A DNA stretch of 64,000 nucleotides from Sphingomonadales bacterium (GCA_027486415.1 JAIXPC010000011.1:107411-171410); one strand, 5' to 3'. Positions 39,654-48,364 are shown, counted from the stretch's first letter. Notes: a model not told the origin generated them from the letters alone. A program made the numbers and translations.

Positions 39654-40304
39654 CGGGTTCTCCTTTTCGGGTCGCGCGGCATGCGCAACCGTCCGGGAAT
39701 GACCGGCAGGCACGTTGAGACGGAGCCGTCACAGGCCGAAGCCCACCGGGGATGATGCTGCACGACCAGGAAGCACATCGCCTTGCACGGCCCGTTGGGT
39801 CTGTCACCACTTCCCCGGCGGTTGCCGCTGCCCGCGTCGATGCAAGAGAAGACGAGATGCATGGCCTCACTGCCCTTGGACTGGAGCCCGCGTGCGAAGC
39901 CATCCTTGACGCCATGGTGCACCTGATGCTGGAGTAGCCAGAGCTGCACGATGCACCCGCGCAGGGGTAGCTGGACGTCACAAATGCGTTGGCGTTGCCC
40001 GCCCTGCGGTGGAGTTAGGGCTGATTGCCAGGCAAAAAGCCCACGCCCCTGATCGATGGCGCATGCTGTTCGGCTGATGGTCTGACATCCTGACCCGTAG
40101 AAGGGGCTGGGCTGAGGCCTGTCCCTCCTTCCGCCATCCCTGAGATTGAGCCGCGAATCTGGCCGGGTGCGTCCCCCGGTCAACAGGCTGCCCGCTCCAT
40201 TCGCTACGCTCCCATGTTGCCTGTTCTGCCTGCGGCTGACCGCGTGCCTATGCCCTCCGGCCTTTTCCTTCGCGTCCTCAGGAACAGCGAAAGGAGATCA
40301 GGAC
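39654..40304. other. 650-bp stretch without a supported gene
   Basis: Between the small gene and ardC. Short frames exist on both strands, such as a 61-codon frame at 39752-39937 (+), but none has a clear ribosome-binding site or a recognisable product. The final part contains the strong AAGGAGATC site of ardC. It may hold promoters for both flanking genes. Confidence 0.5.
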
Positions 40305-41222
40305 ATGCCCAGCACCAGCACTTCCCGAACCGATGTCTACGAAGCCATCACCAACCAGATCATCACCGCCATCGAGGCCGGGGCAGGCTCCGGCAAGGTC
40401 CAGCTTCCCTGGCACCGTAGCGGGGCATCCATCACCCGCCCGGTGAACATCGCCAGCAAGAACCCCTATCGCGGGGTGAACACCATCGCCCTCTGGGCCG
40501 CCGCCGATGCGCACGGCTACGAACACGGCATCTGGGGCACCTACCGCCAGTGGCAGGAGCGCGGAGCCCAAGTCCGCAAAGGTGAGAAATCTTCCCTCAT
40601 CGTCTTCTACAAGCAGTTCGACCGCGACGACGACGCGGCCACCGACGCCGGGGGTGATGACGACGCGAACGGTCAGCGCCGCTTCATGGCGCGGGCGTCC
40701 TACGTCTTCAATGCCGCCCAGGTGGATGGGTACGAGCCAGACGCTGCCGCACCGGACGCGCAGCCCATCGATCCCATCGCCGAGGCGGACCGGCTGGTTG
40801 CCGCCACGGGTGCTACCATCCGCATCGGCGGCGAGGAAGCCTACTTCGCCCCCAAGGCCGACTACATCGCCATGCCTGCGCAGCACTGCTTCACCGGCAC
40901 CGCCACCAGCAGCGCCACGGAGGGCTGGTACTCCACCCTCCTACACGAGCTGACGCACTGGAGCGGCCATGAATCCCGCCTGGCGCGGGAGTTCGGCAAA
41001 CGCTTCGGTGACGATGCCTACGCCATGGAAGAACTGGTGGCCGAGCTTGGCGCAGCGTTCCTCTGCGGCGATCTTGGCATCACCGCCGAGCCACGGCCCG
41101 ACCATGCCGCCTATATCGGTCACTGGCTGCGCATCCTGAAGGGCGACCGCAAGGCGATCTTCACCGCCGCGAGCGCCGCCAACAAGGCGGCGGAATATCT
41201 GCGGGCATTCAGCGAAAGCTGA
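40305..41222 (+). CDS. ardC: ArdC-like antirestriction protein with zincin metallopeptidase domain
   Basis: The 305-residue protein has the N-terminal ssDNA-binding part of ArdC (NPYRGVNTIALW, GTYRQWQERGAQVRKGEK). A zinc protease-like motif His214-Glu-Leu-Thr-His218 lies in LLHELTHWSGH, with a later glutamate in EELVAELGAAF. Plasmid ArdC protects incoming single-stranded DNA against restriction. Here it accompanies the mobilization genes and would help transfer to new hosts. ATG 40305 has AAGGAG 9 bases upstream. An acidic DDDAATDAGGDDD insert interrupts the N-terminal part. Confidence 0.9.
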   Translation: MPSTSTSRTDVYEAITNQIITAIEAGAGSGKVQLPWHRSGASITRPVNIASKNPYRGVNTIALWAAADAHGYEHGIWGTYRQWQERGAQVRKGEKSSLIVFYKQFDRDDDAATDAGGDDDANGQRRFMARASYVFNAAQVDGYEPDAAAPDAQPIDPIAEADRLVAATGATIRIGGEEAYFAPKADYIAMPAQHCFTGTATSSATEGWYSTLLHELTHWSGHESRLAREFGKRFGDDAYAMEELVAELGAAFLCGDLGITAEPRPDHAAYIGHWLRILKGDRKAIFTAASAANKAAEYLRAFSES

Positions 41223-41272
41223 ATGCTTCAACCCGTTCAATTAGGTTTTCGTATCTGCTCTCCGATGCAAGC

Positions 41273-42121
41273 TCAGCGTAATGCGCCAACAAACACCATA
41301 CTGCACTGATTGCTTCTACTATCGTCTAAATCATACTCAGCCACTGTGGGATCAGCTGCAGTAAGGCAAGGCCCAGCGTCTGTTGAGCTACCCCCACGAA
41401 GAGCCTCGACCGAACCGCTCCCTGGTCTCCCATCATCCATCTTTACATCGAGATTCCAAGCTTCCGGAGCAGAAAGCACGCCACCGGACCACGCTTCCAG
41501 ACCAGAAGTGGGAAATAGCCACAGGGAGTTGATATAATAAGGCGAAGACGGAACACTGACATAATTGCCATAGAACTTTTGTATAGCGGCATTCCAACCC
41601 CCCACGTTCTCAGTATTCCAAAAACCTCGTGCAACTTTGGATAAAGGAACATTCCATCCACCGCGCTGTCTCGGCATGTCGGACGTGTATCCACTGAATC
41701 CGCCAGCAGCTGCATATGTCCCAGAAAAACTGCCTTCAATTAGTCCTGCGTTCGTAAGATGTTTCCAGAACAAGTAAGGATCATATTCGCTATGATGTAA
41801 TTGGCCATCACCATCGCCATTGCAGGTGGCAAGGCCCGTTTGTACCGTATTGCGGCAGGTCGCATCGTTCCCAGTTGAACCGGCAGCGATGCCCCAGAAT
41901 GCAGTGGCGTTCGTCATGTCGCCGGGCAGCGCAAAATACTTATCCCGGAAGGTCTGCGTCGCCGTCACCCAGCGGCTATACTCTGTACTCACCGCCCGCA
42001 GCTCCGCCGCGCGGATGAGCGCCTGCCCACCAAGGATGCCGCCTGTCAACAGACCGAGAATGACGAGCACAATTGAAAGCTCGACAAGGGAGAAGCCAGA
42101 CTGCAAACGCGACAACTTCAT
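41273..42121 (-). CDS. Lone type IV pilin / pseudopilin-like protein
   Basis: The N-terminus has a textbook class III signal: short basic MKLSRLQSG, then FSLVELSIVLVILGLLTGGI with the cleavage glycine before Phe and the conserved Glu5. The rest (about 240 residues) is a globular head with six or more cysteines and an EF-hand-like loop, NGDGDGQLHHSE. No prepilin peptidase, ATPase or platform gene lies on the element, so it would depend on the host pilus or secretion machinery. The gene is A/T-richer than its neighbours. Its role may be adhesion, uptake or surface modification. Confidence 0.8.
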   Translation of the reverse strand: MKLSRLQSGFSLVELSIVLVILGLLTGGILGGQALIRAAELRAVSTEYSRWVTATQTFRDKYFALPGDMTNATAFWGIAAGSTGNDATCRNTVQTGLATCNGDGDGQLHHSEYDPYLFWKHLTNAGLIEGSFSGTYAAAGGFSGYTSDMPRQRGGWNVPLSKVARGFWNTENVGGWNAAIQKFYGNYVSVPSSPYYINSLWLFPTSGLEAWSGGVLSAPEAWNLDVKMDDGRPGSGSVEALRGGSSTDAGPCLTAADPTVAEYDLDDSRSNQCSMVFVGALR

Positions 42122-42191
42122 GTTTCGGCAATTTACCGAAATCAGAACATAGTGTGAACATAAATTTTCGTATAGTTGGCGAAAGCCCGAT

Positions 42192-42737
42192 CTATAGTCC
42201 CATCTGTGGCCCTCCTTCCGGCAGTCCGAGGCGGCGGATGGACCGTATCCACGGTCCCGCATGGCCATTCGGCCAGACACTGGCGGCATATTCATGCAGC
42301 GCCAGCACCGAGCCGGATTGCAGGTGGCGGGCAAGCTCAATCAGCCCTTCGCCCTCGATCATGAATTGCCGAACGCCAAAATCGAGCGACAGCATCGTGT
42401 CGCCGATATATTCGACCGCGATCAAATGCGGGTAGCTGACCTGCCAGCCCACCCACAGGCCCGAGCGTTCCTCGAATCGGCGCAGATCGAGCATCATCGC
42501 CGGGCGGCTGCGGCCCCGCTGCAACTGCCATGGCCGATACTGCGCCGGATCGATAGTGGGGCCAGCTTCGGCTTCATCCGGCTCGTGTTGTAGGCCGGAT
42601 GCACCTCCTGACGGCTGGCCCTGCGGCGGGGGCGCGGTGCCCCCGCCGGGCCTTCGGTTGGATTCAAACAGTTCACGCCAATTGCCCATCTTGTTCGGGT
42701 CGGGCTCCCAGCCTTTGGGGTGATGGTAGTCGCTCAT
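42192..42737 (-). CDS. Unknown protein following the relaxase
   Basis: A 181-residue protein with a hydrophilic, proline/glycine-rich N-terminus (residues 1-60) and a folded C-terminal part (WQVSYPHLIAVEYIGDTMLSLDFGV). Its ATG lies one base beyond the relaxase stop, so it is translated with the relaxase. I do not recognise a family. Its position suggests an accessory mobilization protein, with no catalytic motif visible. Confidence 0.68.
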   Translation of the reverse strand: MSDYHHPKGWEPDPNKMGNWRELFESNRRPGGGTAPPPQGQPSGGASGLQHEPDEAEAGPTIDPAQYRPWQLQRGRSRPAMMLDLRRFEERSGLWVGWQVSYPHLIAVEYIGDTMLSLDFGVRQFMIEGEGLIELARHLQSGSVLALHEYAASVWPNGHAGPWIRSIRRLGLPEGGPQMGL

Positions 42738-42738
42738 G

Positions 42739-43704
42739 TCATCGCTCCATGTCGGGGGTTGGGTTGGGAGAATGGGACAGGTCGCGCTCCGGCGGCGCGC
42801 GGCTGGCGGGTTGCAGCCGCTCAATCTGCCGCTCGAACCAGGCGTAGAACCGCTCCGCCACCTGCGGCGGCGGATTGTTCCCGGCGGCCCGGAAGGCGTC
42901 CTTCGCGGCCTGTTCCACGGCACGGTAATGCCGGGCCATCTGGAAGTGCCCGAACCGCTCTTTCATGACGCCGTAGAGTTCCTTCATGTGCCAGGCCATG
43001 CGCAGGGCCGGTTCCGGCAGGCGCGACAAGCCCCGCTCCAGCAGCGACCGCCGATCAATCCGCGCCGCCGACCCGGCTCGCTCCAAAGCGGCGTTGGCGA
43101 TGCTCTCCCAATCCGCGCGGCACCGCTCGAAATAGGCCGGGCAGTTCCAGCTATCTTCGTTGCTCACGACCATGACGGGTCGACCATCTTCGTAGGTCCG
43201 GCCCGTCGGGTCCGGCACCCAGTCATGCCGTGACTTGGGGCCGAACCCGGAAGGCGTAAGGGGGCGCATCGTCAGCAGCACATGGGCATGGGGCTGTTCC
43301 AGCCCGTCGGAAGCGACGGTATTGTGCCAGGCCACATCGGCCACCATGCCCCGGCTGACGAAGCTCTTGGTGAGGTAATCCCGCACGACGCGGATCCGCT
43401 CCGCCGGATCGAGCTCGCGCGGGATCATGATGCGCAGCTCGCGCGCGGTCTGCGCATCTTTGCGTTTCTCGTGCGCTTCGACTGTGTTCCACAGCGCCTC
43501 GCGGGACGCGCCCCGGACCCAGTCCGGGGCATCGGCGGGAAGCAGGATTTCGGTGTGCTCAACCCCGCCCCGCCGGGAATAGTCATGGGTGATGTTCTGC
43601 CGCACATCGTGCAGACGCTCGCCTGCCCGATAGGCGGCAGCAGCGACCACCGAACGCCCACCGGAGCGTTTAATGATCTGCATCGACCAGCTGAATAGCG
43701 CCAT
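42739..43704 (-). CDS. MobA/MobL-type (MOBQ) relaxase
   Basis: The 321-residue nicking enzyme has motif I Tyr25 (AAAAYRAGERLHD), where MOBQ relaxases such as RSF1010 MobA have their catalytic tyrosine. The metal triad is His127 with His139-Ala-His141 in EQPHAHVLL. It would cut oriT and lead the strand into a recipient. There is no fused primase or helicase domain. An oriT-like hairpin lies just upstream, and the coupling ATPase is in the next block on the same strand. Confidence 0.92.
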   Translation of the reverse strand: MALFSWSMQIIKRSGGRSVVAAAAYRAGERLHDVRQNITHDYSRRGGVEHTEILLPADAPDWVRGASREALWNTVEAHEKRKDAQTARELRIMIPRELDPAERIRVVRDYLTKSFVSRGMVADVAWHNTVASDGLEQPHAHVLLTMRPLTPSGFGPKSRHDWVPDPTGRTYEDGRPVMVVSNEDSWNCPAYFERCRADWESIANAALERAGSAARIDRRSLLERGLSRLPEPALRMAWHMKELYGVMKERFGHFQMARHYRAVEQAAKDAFRAAGNNPPPQVAERFYAWFERQIERLQPASRAPPERDLSHSPNPTPDMER

Positions 43705-43775
43705 CTAACCCACCATCGCCACAGCCGAAGCCATGACCTGATTTGCGTGGTGAGCCTGAGTGAACGCCTTTAGGG

Positions 43776-43818
43776 GCCTAAGTGTGCACTTATACGTTGC
43801 AAGCAACGTGCACCTTGC
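43776..43818. other. Candidate origin of transfer (oriT)
   Basis: The sequence holds CTAAGTGTGCACTTATACG followed by the hairpin ACGTTGC-AA-GCAACGT. The first part resembles the nic region of MOBQ plasmids (TAAGTGCGCCCTTA type), and the arrangement recalls the Ti-plasmid oriT. It lies 72 bp upstream of the relaxase start in a 244-bp gap with no gene. The nick position is not proven. Confidence 0.6.
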
Positions 43819-43948
43819 CGGAGGCGTTTCAGTCTGTCTCATATTAGCAAATTCAGACATATTCGGCCACTTATTCATGGGGTGGCGAGGCCCCGACGCG
43901 GCGACTTGTCGTGCGCTGCACAACGGCGTGTCGGGGCCGGTGGGGTGC

Positions 43949-44479
43949 TCAGCGGGCAGCATCGAGCACCGCGCGGCTATGCGCCGGAAGGGCGGCATAG
44001 CAGTCGGCCAGCGACAGCGCCGGCAGCACCGGGCGCGTGATGGCCAGACGCACCGGGATGGCGGTGCGGGCTCGGTGGCGTGGCCTCTGCTTCCAGGCGG
44101 CGTAGAAGCCCCAGAGCATGAGCCACAGGAATGCGCCGAGGATCAGGCCGCCCACCGCAGCCCCAAGCCCGACCTGATCGCTGGCCGCTCCGGCAACCAG
44201 CAGGAGGGCGCATCCCAGCATCCCGGCCACATGCGCGCCGCGCAATTTGGGGGCCGGGTTGGGGTTCATGGCGTCCCATTCCCGCTTCCATTGCAGGTAG
44301 TCCCGCCGCGCTTCGCTGGCCTTCATGACCCGGCCCATGAAGACCAGCATGACGACCGCCAGCCACCATGCTTCGCTGTTCTGCGACCAGGCATAGAGGG
44401 TGGCCAGCGTGCCAAGCGCGACCGGGACGACCACCAGCGGGTGGCCCATCAGCATGCTCTGGGTAGAGGGCTTCATCAT
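43949..44479 (-). CDS. Small membrane protein in the mobilization operon
   Basis: A 176-residue protein with four hydrophobic segments: residues about 14-31, 36-50, 84-100 and 104-125. No enzymatic motif is seen. Its ATG overlaps the stop of the coupling-protein gene. The location suggests a membrane partner of the coupling ATPase, but the family is not recognised. Confidence 0.72.
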   Translation of the reverse strand: MMKPSTQSMLMGHPLVVVPVALGTLATLYAWSQNSEAWWLAVVMLVFMGRVMKASEARRDYLQWKREWDAMNPNPAPKLRGAHVAGMLGCALLLVAGAASDQVGLGAAVGGLILGAFLWLMLWGFYAAWKQRPRHRARTAIPVRLAITRPVLPALSLADCYAALPAHSRAVLDAAR

Positions 44480-46044
44480 TGCACGAACTCCGCCATGAGG
44501 GCGTTGCCGCCCGAGGCCCGGAAGACCCGGCCCGCCTGGAACCAGACCGCAGAGACGCGGTTGCCGTTGGCGGGGCCGCCGGTTTTCAGCATGTGGGCGA
44601 AGGCCCCCGGCTCGATCAGCCAGTCCATCTGTTCGCTGTAGCCCTGGCTGACATTGCTGGACTGGCCATGGCCACGGTTGCGGCCCCGGCTGTCATTGCC
44701 GCCGACCGAGCCGCCGCTGCTCCAGTTGCTGGAGCTGCTGCTGCCCTGCTGGCTGGAGCTGGTGCCGCCACCGCTGCCCCAGTTCTGCCCCCAGCTCGTG
44801 CCTTCGCCCATGTTCAGGCCGACATTGCTGGTGCTGCCGTGGCCTTCACTGAAATTGGCGCGGGTGTGCAGGGTGCGGCCCAGCGTCTTGGCCGCCCATT
44901 CGTTCGTCTCCGCACAGGCATTGTTATGCCAGATGCGCGTCGCAAAATTGCCCACCAGGTGATGCACCCGGTCACGGGCATGTTCGCCGCCCATGCGGGC
45001 ATAGAAGGTGGGCAGCGATTGCGTCAGGAACACCGTACAGGCGCGTGAGCCCCGGCAGGTGGACAGATACTCGGCATCGTAGCTGTTCACGAAATACTGG
45101 GCTTCATCGGCCCAAAGGAACACCGGGCGCACCTGCTGTTCCGGTGGCAGCGCGTTGCGCGCCAGCACCGCCCGCTGCCAGACATATTTGAACAGCTGCT
45201 GGGCGATGATGCCGTCTTCATTGAGCGTCAGCGCGGGCAGGTTCAGCAGGATGATCGCCCCATGGAACGTCAGTTCCGGGACAAAGCTTGTCTGGCCGCA
45301 GAACAGCCGGGCCAGCCAGCCATGCTGAAACCGGTCCAGCGCCGTCGTCAGGGAAATGACGATGTTGCCGCGCGTCTTGGGGTCCAGCGTCGCAAAATCA
45401 TTGCGCCAGTAGCTGACCATGCGCTCGCCTGTGGCGTCGTCCAACACGCCCGCCGCGCGGGCAAAGCACTCGCAGAAGAACGACCCGCGCTGCCATTCGG
45501 GATCATGCATCTGTTCAGGCGATTGCGGTGCCGACCGCACAAAGCGCAGCAGGTCCGCAATGCGCACCGTGCCGGTTGCGGCATAGAGCACCGGGATCGT
45601 GTGGCGCGTCACCTGCCGGGTGGTGTCTTCCCAGAACTGTTCGGAGCCGCGCCCCGGCGATGGGCTGGCCTGCCGGGACATCTCCAGCACCCGCATCACG
45701 CATTCCGTGACGGTATTCAGCCCCGTAATGCCCTGCCGGGCCAGCTCTGCCGCAACAAAGTTGTAGCTGTATGGCCCGTCCGCCGTGATCTCGATCAACG
45801 AGGCGCTGCGGCCATGTTCCGTGCAAAGCTGCCGCCAGTGGTCGGCCTCTTCGGGCTTGGCGGCCATGATGACACCGCCCATGCCTGCCCGCAAAAAGGC
45901 CCCGGCAAGCGCCTTGCCGGAGCCGGAGGTTTTACCGCTGCCAATCCCGCCAGTGACGAGCACGCCCTGGCAGGCATCGCGCAGGGTGAAGGCATCGTCG
46001 CGGGAAAGGTGCAGGAGCTTCGTATCAAGATCGAACTGGCGCAT
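44476..46044 (-). CDS. VirD4/TraG-like type IV coupling ATPase
   Basis: The 522-residue ATPase has Walker A GGIGSGKT (about residues 32-39) and Walker B FLWADEAQYF. A TraG/TraM-recognition-like domain (CRGSRACTVFLTQSLPTFYARMG) follows. A Ser/Gly-rich low-complexity stretch lies at residues 430-475. It would link the relaxosome to a conjugation channel. There are no obvious N-terminal membrane spans, so membrane attachment may come from the 176-residue membrane protein encoded next. ATG 46044 has GGGAGG upstream. Confidence 0.88.
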   Translation of the reverse strand: MRQFDLDTKLLHLSRDDAFTLRDACQGVLVTGGIGSGKTSGSGKALAGAFLRAGMGGVIMAAKPEEADHWRQLCTEHGRSASLIEITADGPYSYNFVAAELARQGITGLNTVTECVMRVLEMSRQASPSPGRGSEQFWEDTTRQVTRHTIPVLYAATGTVRIADLLRFVRSAPQSPEQMHDPEWQRGSFFCECFARAAGVLDDATGERMVSYWRNDFATLDPKTRGNIVISLTTALDRFQHGWLARLFCGQTSFVPELTFHGAIILLNLPALTLNEDGIIAQQLFKYVWQRAVLARNALPPEQQVRPVFLWADEAQYFVNSYDAEYLSTCRGSRACTVFLTQSLPTFYARMGGEHARDRVHHLVGNFATRIWHNNACAETNEWAAKTLGRTLHTRANFSEGHGSTSNVGLNMGEGTSWGQNWGSGGGTSSSQQGSSSSSNWSSGGSVGGNDSRGRNRGHGQSSNVSQGYSEQMDWLIEPGAFAHMLKTGGPANGNRVSAVWFQAGRVFRASGGNALMAEFVQ

Positions 46045-46076
46045 GGCGCTGCCTCCCTGGGAGGGGGAGCCCAGCA

Positions 46077-46292
46077 TCACCGATCGATGCCGTGCTCCCG
46101 CTCCGGTTGGGGCCTGCGATCCGCAGGCATTTCCCACCCTGCCTGCTGGGCAAAGGTGGACTCACGATCCGGCGAACGCGTCCGGTCAAACGGGCGCGGC
46201 GTGACCGTCCGCCCGAACCAGCCTTCTTCGATCAGCTTCTGCCGCACATCGGCGATGGCGGAGCCGAACGCGTCCGCGAACCAGTCACGCAT
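46077..46292 (-). CDS. Small unknown protein upstream of the coupling ATPase
   Basis: A 71-residue hydrophilic protein (MRDWFADAFGSAIADVRQKLIEEGW...) with a possible amphipathic N-terminal helix and an Arg/Pro-rich tail. It overlaps the end of the zinc-ribbon gene by 8 bases and precedes the coupling gene by 32 bp. No family recognised. Confidence 0.58.
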   Translation of the reverse strand: MRDWFADAFGSAIADVRQKLIEEGWFGRTVTPRPFDRTRSPDRESTFAQQAGWEMPADRRPQPEREHGIDR

Positions 46293-46509
46293 CGAAGACG
46301 TAGCCGCAGTCCATGCAGCGACTATCCTTGCGCAGCGCATCGACCGCACGGATGGCGACCGCGCCGAGACCGGCGAGGATCGACAGGCGCGGGATGCCGA
46401 GGGTCTGGACCGCCTGTGCTGCCTGCATGGTGCGGTCGATATGGATGGGGTCCAGCCGGTTCGAGGTCACATTCGGCGACTGGCAACGAGGACAGGTACA
46501 GAGATGCAT
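46285..46509 (-). CDS. Small zinc-ribbon protein
   Basis: A 74-residue protein with CPRC at the N-terminus and CMDC at the C-terminus, a likely zinc site. A hydrophobic stretch (SILAGLGAVAIRAV) lies between them. The ATG at 46509 has AAGGAA upstream. It heads the run into the coupling gene. The partner is unknown. Confidence 0.65.
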   Translation of the reverse strand: MHLCTCPRCQSPNVTSNRLDPIHIDRTMQAAQAVQTLGIPRLSILAGLGAVAIRAVDALRKDSRCMDCGYVFDA

Positions 46510-46628
46510 CGCTAGAGTTCCTTTCTGTTGAGAAGAGCACGCGGCGCAGCCGGGGGCCGTCGCGGGCACAGCACTGCGCCGCGTGAGGGTGGTTCGCTTG
46601 TGGTTGAGGGTTGCGGCTGGCGGCGGAC

Positions 46629-46823
46629 TTACGCGTCCGCGTTACTGGCCCCGCTGAGGAACGCCCCCAGCTTGGCACCAAGCGCCGCGCCCGGTCCCGG
46701 CAGCAAAATGCCGCCGATCACCGCGCCAAACAGCGTGGCACCCGCCGTGATCGCAATGCGCTTCACGGCGGCATCGAACACATCGTCCGAACTGGGCGAT
46801 GCGGTAGTGGAAGTATCGGTCAT
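46629..46823 (-). CDS. Small glycine-zipper membrane protein
   Basis: A 64-residue protein with a strong ribosome-binding site (GGAGG). After a 25-residue polar start comes a hydrophobic, glycine-spaced stretch (AGATLFGAVIGGILLPGPGAALGAKLGAFL). This would form one or two membrane-inserted helices. It could be a channel-like or toxin-like peptide or a mobilization accessory. No family assigned. Confidence 0.6.
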   Translation of the reverse strand: MTDTSTTASPSSDDVFDAAVKRIAITAGATLFGAVIGGILLPGPGAALGAKLGAFLSGASNADA

Positions 46824-47003
46824 CATCACCTCCATCATGGTGGCCAGAACCAGACCAAGCGGGGGCTTGCTCACCCAACAGGGGGGTGAGGCGGAAAGTT
46901 ACCGCATTGTGCTGGTTTTGGGCAGGGAACCGCTGATTCGGCCCCTGTGATGAGGGTGATGGATTTGGGTCAAATGGTCAATGCATAATCTATAGGCTTT
47001 GCA

Positions 47004-47816
47004 TTATTTTCTGTAGTGCGCTGCCGCATTGATCCGTGCGGCTTCGCGGAGCGCCTCTTGCCCGGTGAATTTTCCAAGGTGCTCTCGGATAGCATCCGAC
47101 CCAGCACTAAGCAGCCGTTCGTTTTGCTCTGCCTTCGTCGGCAGATCAACATCAGCAGGCCATTCGTTGCCGGGGCGGCTAAGCCAATTGGTAATCGCGA
47201 CCGAGAGCTTGGGATCGAGTTTGCGGATGTCGGCACGGGTCAGGCCCTGACCAAGCCATGGACCGTACACGCGTTTTACGAACTCCGGTGGGGTCTCGGG
47301 ACCGCGTAGGCCTTGGAAGGTCTCCGGTGCTTCGATAGGTAGCGCCACGGCTGAAAGGGAACCGCTGATTGAATGAGCAGCATTATGAGCAACCGAAGCG
47401 GATGACATCAATTCAGTCACAAGTTCGATAAATCTTGAGTGGATCGATTTGCGATCCGAATCTGAAATAGGATAGTCATCTAGAATTGCCGAAATTTCAC
47501 GCTTCAAGCGCGTCTGATCAAATTTTTCACTGTTTATTATGGATTCTATAAGATCGCGTTCTTTTGAGGATGTTGATTTCTGATTATCGCTCTTATTTTT
47601 CGTTCTTGCAACACTGATTAGGCCACCTTCTTTGGTACGCTTTGTGGCCCGTCCAATGCCTTTTGCTTCGAATAGATGTTCAAGCGCCTTCATCCTCGCA
47701 GCCGCGTTTGGATCAAGCGTTTCACGCGTTGGGTCGCTCACCGACCTTGGGTTGGCAGCAGTTTTATCGTCGCTTGGCTTTTCCGACTGACTACGAGGCT
47801 GTTCACTTCTGCTCAT
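47004..47816 (-). CDS. Unknown 270-residue protein
   Basis: A hydrophilic N-terminal part (SRSEQPRSQSEKPSDDKT, residues 2-19) is followed by helical charged segments and a C-terminal part with KFTGQEALREAARINAAAHY. No domain, signal or metal site is recognised. Its 5' half is A/T-richer than neighbouring DNA, like other recently gained cargo. It is transcribed alone, toward the coupling cluster. The 180 bp after its stop and the 296 bp before its start show no gene I can support. Confidence 0.68.
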   Translation of the reverse strand: MSRSEQPRSQSEKPSDDKTAANPRSVSDPTRETLDPNAAARMKALEHLFEAKGIGRATKRTKEGGLISVARTKNKSDNQKSTSSKERDLIESIINSEKFDQTRLKREISAILDDYPISDSDRKSIHSRFIELVTELMSSASVAHNAAHSISGSLSAVALPIEAPETFQGLRGPETPPEFVKRVYGPWLGQGLTRADIRKLDPKLSVAITNWLSRPGNEWPADVDLPTKAEQNERLLSAGSDAIREHLGKFTGQEALREAARINAAAHYRK

Positions 47817-48070
47817 GCAGGCACACTTAGCACGTCATAGCGAGCGTTTCACGTTCCCCGAGCATGCAAGAGGCGCAAGTGCTGCCAAGGCAATTTCCCG
47901 TCGCGGCCATCACGGCTTCTGACCGGTGAGCGTGCTGGCACAGCGCCGCCGCCGATCAACCCCATTCGCTTCCGCGCCGTTGGCTTGTGCAGCTCCATGC
48001 CCTGCGGGCGTGCTGGCGCACGGGGTGTGACCAGCGGCTCCATGCGCCGTGCCCTTGGCTCCCCATGAAG

Positions 48071-48089
48071 CCGCGAGATGGTCTCGCGG
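48071..48089. promoter_or_regulatory. Perfect hairpin in the leader of the 70-residue gene
   Basis: CCGCGAGA-TGG-TCTCGCGG, an 8-bp stem with a 3-base loop, ends 23 bases before ATG 48113 and just above the AAGGAG site. It may attenuate or control translation. Confidence 0.5.
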
Positions 48090-48112
48090 ATCATCACCAA
48101 AGGAGCATCATC

Positions 48113-48325
48113 ATGACCACCACCAGCAATCCCGGTCGCAAGCCGACCCACCGCATCTACCGTGTCGTTGGCGAAGGCAAGAACGCCAGCTGGACGCCCA
48201 TCGGAGCCGCCTGGCCCAATCAGGACGGCATGGGCTTCTCCATCACCTGTGATGCGATCCCTCTTCAGGGCCGCCTCGTGATGCGTGTCATCACCGAACG
48301 CACGATGACGGGGGCGGTCGCATGA
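48113..48325 (+). CDS. Small conserved-looking protein of unknown function
   Basis: A 70-residue protein (KPTHRIYRVVGEGKNASW, then WTPIGAAWPNQDGMGFSI) with a strong AAGGAG site before ATG 48113. The fold looks like a short beta-rich domain without cysteines. Proteins with this look occur on alphaproteobacterial mobile elements, but I can assign no function. It is convergent with the DUF6527-like gene. Confidence 0.68.
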   Translation: MTTTSNPGRKPTHRIYRVVGEGKNASWTPIGAAWPNQDGMGFSITCDAIPLQGRLVMRVITERTMTGAVA

Positions 48326-48364
48326 CCGCCCCTTGGGGCCAGCGCTGCCAACTGTTCGGTTGTG

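Noticed and set aside
39641-40183. 180-codon minus-strand frame after the restriction genes, and a similar 100-codon frame at 47849-48151
   Set aside because: Neither has a ribosome site or recognisable product, and the first overlaps the better-supported small gene at 39504-39653.
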